Below are positions 5,514-9,999 of a stretch of DNA of 9,999 nucleotides, one piece after another. The stretch covers positions 1 to 9,999 of the forward strand of contig JAYFRE010000080.1 in NCBI GenBank assembly GCA_034926235.1. Direction: 5' to 3'. Source of the DNA: JAYFRE01 sp034926235 (GTDB lineage: Bacteria; Pseudomonadota; Alphaproteobacteria; Rhodospirillales; Magnetospirillaceae). The notes below the pieces were generated by a model that saw nothing but the letters and a program-made list of their open reading frames with translations, had not been told where the DNA came from and ran no database searches. A program made the translations under genes and the position numbers. The stretch's first letter is position 1. Each line of letters begins with the position of its first letter.

Positions 5514-6616
5514 CCAGCTTTCTGCAACTGCATCTTCTGACCGTCTATCCGCCGTCGAATCCCAACCGCGACGATACCGGACGGCCGAAGGAGGCTCATT
5601 TCGGCAATGCGCCGCGCCTGCGCTTGTCGAGCCAGTCGATCAAGCGGGCGGTGCGCATGTCCGAACCGTTCCAGGCCGGGCTGGCGGGACATCTGGGGCT
5701 GCGCACCAAGCTGATCGGCAACATCGTCCGCGAGCGTCTGGAACAGCGGGGGCTGGACAGCGACAAGGCGCGCGAGATCGCCGAGAATGTGGCGAAGGTG
5801 TTCGGCAAGAAGTTCGAGCCCCAGGACAAGAAGGACCCCGCCAAGCTGCAGCACGCGACCCTGGCTTTCATCTCGCCCGAGGAACGCGCGCTGGCGTTGG
5901 AACTGGCGGACAAGGCCGCCGCCGGCGAAACCCTGCCCACCGACAAGGAATTGACCAATAGGGTGCTGCGCAGCGCCGACGGGGCGGTGGATATCGCCAT
6001 GTTCGGGCGCATGCTGGCCGATAATTCCGGTTTCAACCGCGAGGCGGCGGTGCAGGTGGGGCACGCCATCACCACGCATCGCGCCCTGGCCGAGGCGGAT
6101 TTCTTCACCGCCGTTGATGATCTGAAAACGCGCGAGGACGATGCGGGCGGCGCGCATCTGGGTGACCATGCCTTTGGTTCGGGCGTCTATTATCTTTATG
6201 TCTGCGTCGATTGCGATCTGCTGGTGGCCAATCTTGGCGGCGATAAGGCATTGGCGAAGGAAGGGGTCAAGGCGCTGGCCCGCGCCCTGGCCACCACGAC
6301 GCCGAAGGGCAAGCAGAACAGCTATGCTGATCATCCCCTGGCCGGTTATGTCCGCGCCGAGATCGGCGGCAAGACGCCGCGCGATCTGACCGGGGCGTTT
6401 TTGCGGGCGGTCAGAGATGAGGACGAAGGCGGGGATATGCTGGAAAAATCCATCATCGCCCTGGAAGATATGGCTGGGAAGATCGACACCGTCTATGGCC
6501 TGACCGAAACAGCGAACAAGGTGATGAACGTCCCCAAGAAAGAAGGATCGCTGGAGGAAATCATCGCCTTTGCGGCGACGGCGGTGGATCTGGTGGAAAC
6601 GGCGCGGGATGACTGA
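5510..6616 (+). CDS. cas7e: Type I-E Cascade backbone Cas7e (Cse4/CasC)
   Basis: A 368-residue backbone subunit, matching E. coli CasC (363). Clear family motifs are LLTVYPPSNPNRDDTGRPKEAHFG (9-32), RLRLSSQSIKRAVR (36-49), DIAMFGRM (161-168), QVGHAITTH (182-190) and TTTPKGKQNSYA (262-273). In a standard complex six copies coat the crRNA spacer, each covering six bases and flipping out the sixth, which gives the tolerated mismatch positions important for the CreA-like guide here. The start at 5510 is chosen over an upstream in-frame ATG because it overlaps the cse2 stop (ATGA) and is preceded by GGAGG (5498-5502). The stop overlaps cas5e by 8 bases. Confidence 0.96.
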   Translation: MTSFLQLHLLTVYPPSNPNRDDTGRPKEAHFGNAPRLRLSSQSIKRAVRMSEPFQAGLAGHLGLRTKLIGNIVRERLEQRGLDSDKAREIAENVAKVFGKKFEPQDKKDPAKLQHATLAFISPEERALALELADKAAAGETLPTDKELTNRVLRSADGAVDIAMFGRMLADNSGFNREAAVQVGHAITTHRALAEADFFTAVDDLKTREDDAGGAHLGDHAFGSGVYYLYVCVDCDLLVANLGGDKALAKEGVKALARALATTTPKGKQNSYADHPLAGYVRAEIGGKTPRDLTGAFLRAVRDEDEGGDMLEKSIIALEDMAGKIDTVYGLTETANKVMNVPKKEGSLEEIIAFAATAVDLVETARDD

Positions 6617-7301
6617 TCATCTTGTCTTCACCCTGTGCGCGGGGCTGGGCGCGATGGGAGATCTGGCCGGGCATGAGCGGCGCGGCACGCTGTGCTGGCC
6701 CGGGCGGTCGGCGATTCTGGGGCTGCTGGGCGCGGCGCTGGGCTTGCGGCGGGGTGATCAGGCGGGGTTCGCCCGGCTCGAGTCGCTGCGGCTGGCGGTC
6801 GGTGTCATCGATGACGGCCGGCCCATGCGCGATTTCCACACGGTTCAAACCGTGCCCACGGCGGCGGCGAAGCATCCCGACAGCCGCCCCGCCGCGTTGC
6901 GGGCGGCGGGGCTGAACCTTAACACCACCATCACCTTGCGCGATTACCGCGTCGGCGTCGCCTATGCGGCGGCTTTGTGGGGTGGACCGCTCGACGGTCT
7001 GGCCGAAGCGCTGGCCGAGCCGGTTTTCACCCTGTATCTGGGGCGAAAATCCTGTCCGCTTTCGGCCCCGCCCGCGCCGCTCCGGGTTCAGGCCGACGAT
7101 CCTTTGTCCGCGCTGAAACAGGCCTTTTTGCCGCCGTTCCTGAACGACCGGGATTTCCGGCTGGTGGCGTCGGACGAGAGGATCGCCCCCAACGATGCCG
7201 AGGATAGCCGCAACGACGTGGCGCTGGACCGAAGCGCTTGGCATTTCACCAGCCGCCGCGTCTATCTGCATGTTCCGAAACAAGGGGGGGAGGCGGCATG
7301 A
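6609..7301 (+). CDS. cas5e: Type I-E Cascade subunit Cas5e (CasD)
   Basis: A 230-residue RAMP protein, near E. coli CasD (224). Recognisable motifs are HERRGTLCWPGRSAILGLLGAALG (22-45), RDFHTVQTVP (74-83), LRDYRVGVAYAAAL (110-123), YLGRKSCPLSAP (143-154) and the terminal RRVYLHVP (216-223). Cas5e binds the 5' handle of the crRNA and caps the backbone beside Cas8e. The CreA-like guide has handle AUGAACCA in place of AUGAACCG, a single change at the base next to the spacer. The ATG at 6609 overlaps the cas7e stop by 8 bases (ATGACTGA). An in-frame upstream ATG at 6570 would lie inside cas7e and is rejected. Confidence 0.95.
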   Translation: MTDHLVFTLCAGLGAMGDLAGHERRGTLCWPGRSAILGLLGAALGLRRGDQAGFARLESLRLAVGVIDDGRPMRDFHTVQTVPTAAAKHPDSRPAALRAAGLNLNTTITLRDYRVGVAYAAALWGGPLDGLAEALAEPVFTLYLGRKSCPLSAPPAPLRVQADDPLSALKQAFLPPFLNDRDFRLVASDERIAPNDAEDSRNDVALDRSAWHFTSRRVYLHVPKQGGEAA

Positions 7302-8038
7302 CCCTTTATTTGTCGCGTCTGTCCATCGCGCGCAATCCGACGGCGAACGCCATCCGAGCCCTGATCGATCCTGCGTCGGGGCCGGAACGGGACCATCTGT
7401 CCGATCCGGCGCAGGCGCGCGCCATGGACGCCCATCACCGTTTGATCTGGAGCCTGTTCGCGGATCATCCCGATCGGCGGCGCGACTTTCTGTGGCGGTC
7501 AGAGGGGAAGGGGCGCTTTCTGGTCCTGTCGGATCGTATGCCCGCTGCCGATGGCGCGGGACTGTTCGATCCGCCCCAGACCAAGGAATTCGCCCCCGAT
7601 CTGGCAACCGGCGACCGGCTGCATTTCCTGCTGCGCGTCAACGCCACCCGGGCGCGCAAAAACTCGGCTGAACCGAAAAGGCGGGGGATGCGCGTCGATG
7701 TCGTGATGGATGCCTTGCATCATCTGCCTTCGGGTCATGAAAGCGATGCGCGGCGCGACGCGCGGATGGATATTGCGCAGGAAACCGGACGGGCCTGGCT
7801 GGACGGGCAGGGGGCAAAAACCGGCTTTGCGGTCGAGGCGGCGGATGTCACCGATTATTCGGTCGTATCGTTTCCGGGGCTGGGCGGATCGCGGCTGGGA
7901 CGGCCCCGATTCGGCGTTATGGATATGACCGGGCTTCTTTGCGTCACCGATCCGGCCTTGCTGCTGGCGGGGATCGGACGCGGGTTCGGCCGCGCCAAGG
8001 CGTTCGGCTGCGGTCTGATGCTGATCCGGCGCGCATAG
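7298..8038 (+). CDS. cas6e: Type I-E crRNA endoribonuclease Cas6e (CasE)
   Basis: A 246-residue Cas6e, longer than E. coli CasE (199). It begins MTLYLSRLSIARN, then carries an extra stretch (about residues 18-40) before the catalytic region HHRLIWSLFADHPDRRRDFLW (46-66). His47 aligns with the catalytic His20 of E. coli (W51 with W24). The C-terminal glycine-rich loop GIGRGFGRAKAFGCGLMLI (225-243) is typical. It cuts each repeat at the 3' base of the hairpin, leaving an 8-base 5' handle, and stays bound as the Cascade head. Both degenerate repeats at 2789-2872 keep the stem it needs. The ATG overlaps the cas5e stop (ATGA) behind a strong GGGGGGGAGG ribosome site (7284-7292). Confidence 0.95.
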   Translation: MTLYLSRLSIARNPTANAIRALIDPASGPERDHLSDPAQARAMDAHHRLIWSLFADHPDRRRDFLWRSEGKGRFLVLSDRMPAADGAGLFDPPQTKEFAPDLATGDRLHFLLRVNATRARKNSAEPKRRGMRVDVVMDALHHLPSGHESDARRDARMDIAQETGRAWLDGQGAKTGFAVEAADVTDYSVVSFPGLGGSRLGRPRFGVMDMTGLLCVTDPALLLAGIGRGFGRAKAFGCGLMLIRRA

Positions 8039-8053
8039 GGCGGCGCGGCGGTC

Positions 8054-8992
8054 ATGGCAATGCCGGGTTTGCCGCCGCCGAAACCCATTCCGCTCAAGGA
8101 CCGCGCCTCGCTGGTCTTTATCGAACATGCCCAGCTCGATGTTCAGGACGGCGCTTTCGTCGCCGTCAACGCCGATGGCACCCGCACCCATATTCCGGTT
8201 GGCGGCCTGGCCGGAATCATGCTGGAGCCGGGGGCGCGCATTTCCCACGCCGCCGTCGCCCTGGCCGCCCGGGTCGGCACGCTGATTACCTGGGTGGGCG
8301 AAGCCGGGGTGCGGCTTTATTCCGCCGGACAGCCGGGCGGGGCGCGGGCTGATCGTCTGCTTTGGCAGGCGGCGATCGCGCTTGACCCTGCCGCGCGGCT
8401 GCGGGTGGTGCGCAAGATGTATCAGCTGCGTTTCGGCGATACACCGCCCGAGCGGCGTTCGGTCGATCAGTTGCGCGGCATCGAAGGTGCGCGGGTGCGC
8501 AAATCCTATGAATTGCTGGCTCAAGCCCATGGTGTGCGCTGGAACCGCCGCCGTTATGACGTGGCCGATTGGGATTCGGGTGACGTGCCCAATCGCTGCC
8601 TTTCCGCCGCCACCGCCTGCCTGCATGGCTTGTCCGAGGCCGCCGTTCTGGCGGCAGGATACGCGCCCGCCATCGGTTTTCTGCATACGGGCAAACCGCT
8701 TTCCTTTGTCTATGACATCGCCGATCTGTGGAAGGTCGATACCGTGGTGCCCGAAGCCTTCCGCATTGCCGGGCTGGCGGCGAAGGGAAAGCTGGACATG
8801 GCCCCCGAACGGGCGGTGCGGCTGGCCTGCCGCGACGCTTTCCGCCGCACCGGGTTGCTGGCCCGGATCATTCCCCGGATCGACGAGGTGCTGGAGGCGG
8901 GCGAGATGAAGCGGCCAGAGCCGCCGCCGGAAGCGCAAGGCCCCGCTTTCGAGGACGACGCCCCCTCGGGCGATGTGGGACACCGGGGATGA
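8054..8992 (+). CDS. cas1: CRISPR adaptation integrase Cas1 (type I-E)
   Basis: A 312-residue protein of I-E Cas1 type, with the opening PPPKPIPLKDRASLVFIEHAQLDV and HIPVGGLAGIMLEPGARISHAAV (46-68). Metal-binding residues line up with the E. coli set (Glu141, His208, Asp221) as Glu144 (RGIEGARVR), His211 (IGFLHTGKPLSFVYD) and Asp224, with Asp221 matching E. coli Asp218. The C-terminal tail after about 285 is proline/acid-rich, as is common in the family. With Cas2 it inserts new spacers at the leader-repeat junction. It starts 15 bases after cas6e, the only non-overlapping junction in the operon, with a weak ribosome site. A second ATG six bases on (8060) is an equally possible start. Confidence 0.96.
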   Translation: MAMPGLPPPKPIPLKDRASLVFIEHAQLDVQDGAFVAVNADGTRTHIPVGGLAGIMLEPGARISHAAVALAARVGTLITWVGEAGVRLYSAGQPGGARADRLLWQAAIALDPAARLRVVRKMYQLRFGDTPPERRSVDQLRGIEGARVRKSYELLAQAHGVRWNRRRYDVADWDSGDVPNRCLSAATACLHGLSEAAVLAAGYAPAIGFLHTGKPLSFVYDIADLWKVDTVVPEAFRIAGLAAKGKLDMAPERAVRLACRDAFRRTGLLARIIPRIDEVLEAGEMKRPEPPPEAQGPAFEDDAPSGDVGHRG

Positions 8993-9276
8993 TGGTGATC
9001 GTGGTCGCCAACGCCCCGCCCCGGCTGCGCGGACGCTTGGCCGCCTGGCTGCTGGAGGTAAGGGCCGGAGTCTATGTCGGCGATTATTCCGCCCGGACCC
9101 GGGAACGGATCTGGGAACAGGTCGCATCCTTTATCGAGGCAGGCGATGCGGTGATGATCTGGCAAGCGCCGACCGACCAGGGATTCGACTTTGCCACCAT
9201 TGGCACCAACCGGCGCATGCCGGTCGATCTGGACGGGCTGAAACTGGTTTCCTTCTTTCCCGCGGACAAGATTTAA
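8989..9276 (+). CDS. cas2: CRISPR adaptation protein Cas2 (type I-E)
   Basis: A 95-residue protein, matching E. coli Cas2 (94). It begins MMVIVVANAPPRLRGRLAAWLLEVRAGVYVGDYSARTRERIW, the characteristic I-E Cas2 N-terminus, and ends in the strand GLKLVSFFPADKI that packs on Cas1. Cas2 dimers bridge two Cas1 dimers and measure the pre-spacer. The ATG at 8989 overlaps the cas1 stop (ATGA). The neighbouring ATG at 8992 would remove only one residue. An open frame reaching back to 8728 is an out-of-frame shadow of cas1. It is the last gene before the CRISPR leader. Confidence 0.96.
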   Translation: MMVIVVANAPPRLRGRLAAWLLEVRAGVYVGDYSARTRERIWEQVASFIEAGDAVMIWQAPTDQGFDFATIGTNRRMPVDLDGLKLVSFFPADKI

Positions 9277-9300
9277 CCCCCGTTTTTGCCGGTAGAGTCT

Positions 9301-9329
9301 TTGACATCGTGAATAGACTTATGGATCAA
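9301..9329 (+). promoter_or_regulatory. Candidate array promoter in the leader
   Basis: TTGACA (9301-9306) is a perfect -35 box. At 17-base spacing the -10 would be GATCAA (9324-9329), a poor match that also overlaps the IHF-like site. The -35 is convincing; the -10 is not. Confidence 0.4.
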
Positions 9330-9336
9330 TGGCTTC
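9324..9336 (+). promoter_or_regulatory. IHF-like binding site next to the first repeat
   Basis: GATCAATGGCTTC matches the IHF core pattern WATCAANNNNTTR at 7 of its 9 defined positions (all of ATCAA and TT; both end bases differ). It lies 9 to 21 bases before the first repeat, the region where IHF bends the leader for Cas1-Cas2 integration in E. coli type I-E. Confidence 0.5.
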
Positions 9337-9344
9337 CAGCCAGA

Positions 9345-9999
9345 GTGTTCCCCGCACGCGCGGGGATGAACCGTTGTCTGACCATAGTTGCGATTCATGG
9401 ACGCAGTGTTCCCCGCACGCGCGGGGATGAACCGCCGGATTCCGCCACGCATTGGGGCGGAATTAGGTGTTCCCCGCACGCGCGGGGATGAACCGGCAAT
9501 GCGGGTTCCAACCCAGCGCCACGCCATGTGTTCCCCGCACGCGCGGGGATGAACCGGATTTTGAAAATCCATGACCAGACAAAACAGAGTGTTCCCCGCA
9601 CGCGCGGGGATGAACCGCGGGAATAGTCGTCGGGGAATCCCTGCAATCGGTGTTCCCCGCACGCGCGGGGATGAACCGGCGAATGTGGTGCCGCCGGGAG
9701 GGGGAACGCCGTGTTCCCCGCACGCGCGGGGATGAACCGCTGATCTCGTAGGCCGTCACCCCGCTCCTATCGTGTTCCCCGTACGCGCGGGGATGAACCG
9801 CAGGGCGAGGCCGAATGGGACCTGAAAGTGCGGTGTTCCCCGCACGCGCGGGGATGAACCGCAGAATCAATTCATTATCGCCACCCAGCCACGGTGTTCC
9901 CCGCACGCGCGGGGATGAACCGATACCAACGAGAGTCGCCGCCGCTTATCTGGAGTGTTCCCCGCACGCGCGGGGATGAACCGTCACGCCGGAGGGGCT
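9345..9999 (+). CRISPR. Type I-E CRISPR array, 11 repeats, continues beyond the window
   Basis: Eleven 29-base repeats start at 9345, 9406, 9467, 9528, 9589, 9650, 9711, 9772, 9833, 9894 and 9955, with a strict 61-base period, giving ten complete 32-base spacers and 16 bases of an eleventh. The repeat has the hairpin CCCCGC-ACGC-GCGGGG followed by the 8-base handle ATGAACCG. All are identical except the eighth (9772), with C to T at its 11th base, turning a C-G pair of the stem into a U-G wobble in RNA. The spacers are all different, with no evident full match elsewhere in this window. The leader end is at 9345, so spacer 1 is the newest. Uniform repeats beside intact cas1 and cas2 suggest a recently active array. 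Confidence 0.98.

Larger units (their letters stand above)
9277..9344 (+). promoter_or_regulatory. CRISPR leader
   Basis: The 68 bases between the cas2 stop and the first repeat, AT-richer than the flanking coding DNA. Its place at the cas2 side and the repeat orientation (same sense as E. coli I-E repeats) make it the leader, where the array is transcribed and new spacers enter. It contains a perfect TTGACA and an IHF-like site, annotated separately. Confidence 0.8.

Noticed and set aside
7499..9127. Long antisense open frame (542 codons) across cas6e, cas1 and cas2
   Set aside because: It is a shadow frame caused by high GC and third-position bias of the true genes; its translation is rich in Arg/Gly/His/Gln with no recognisable domain.
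9557..9588. Spacer 4 shares ten bases (reverse complement) with 3349-3358 upstream of cas8e
   Set aside because: A ten-base match in the middle of a spacer, with no extended identity, is expected by chance among ten spacers in 10 kb.
9273..9906. Antisense frames with repeating peptide units (RFIPARAGNT, GSSPRVRGT)
   Set aside because: These are translations of the CRISPR repeats, a frequent source of false protein predictions.

Overview
The window carries a complete type I-E Cascade and adaptation gene set with its CRISPR array. In front of it sits a small RNA module that looks like a Cascade-controlled RNA toxin-antitoxin pair of the CreTA kind. High GC content, GC-rich codon choice and the two-component genes suggest an alphaproteobacterium, plausibly of the Rhodospirillales. 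That placement is an inference from style, not a proven assignment.

Layout. Positions 1-1782 hold the 3' part of a hybrid sensor histidine kinase (GAF-like, PAS, HisKA, HATPase, receiver). Positions 1892-2536 hold a NarL/LuxR-type response regulator, closed by a hairpin terminator at 2561-2595. Positions 2537-3474 contain no convincing conventional gene. Positions 3475-9276 hold cas8e(cse1)-cse2-cas7e-cas5e-cas6e-cas1-cas2, nearly all joined by short stop/start overlaps. A 68-base leader (9277-9344) with a candidate promoter and IHF site precedes an array of 11 repeats of 29 bases and 10 complete 32-base spacers, which runs off the window. No cas3 is visible.

The 938-base gap before cas8e is the most interesting part. 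(1) Two degenerate I-E repeats (2789-2817 and 2844-2872) both keep the six-pair Cas6e hairpin and flank a 26-base pseudo-spacer. (2) That pseudo-spacer matches a site 58 bases after the end of the pseudo-spacer at 20 of its first 25 positions. The site is preceded by a correctly placed AAG PAM, and three of the five mismatches fall at positions 6, 12 and 18, the positions Cascade flips out and does not read. (3) Just after the target are a promoter-like TTGACG-17-TACCCT, a structured leader with two hairpins, a strong AGGAG ribosome site, and a 12-codon ORF with tandem rare codons AGA-AGA-TCA-TCA, ending in a second terminator-like hairpin. This matches the known CreTA arrangement, in which a crRNA-like antitoxin (CreA) guides Cascade to silence the promoter of a small toxic RNA (CreT) that ties up a rare tRNA. 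If correct, loss of Cascade would release the toxin, so the module would guard the cas genes.

How the parts work together: Cas6e would process both array crRNAs and the CreA-like RNA. Cas8e/Cse2/Cas7/Cas5/Cas6e form Cascade, for defence with array guides and for repression with the CreA-like guide. Cas1-Cas2 add spacers at the leader end. Defence by DNA degradation would need a Cas3 encoded outside this window.
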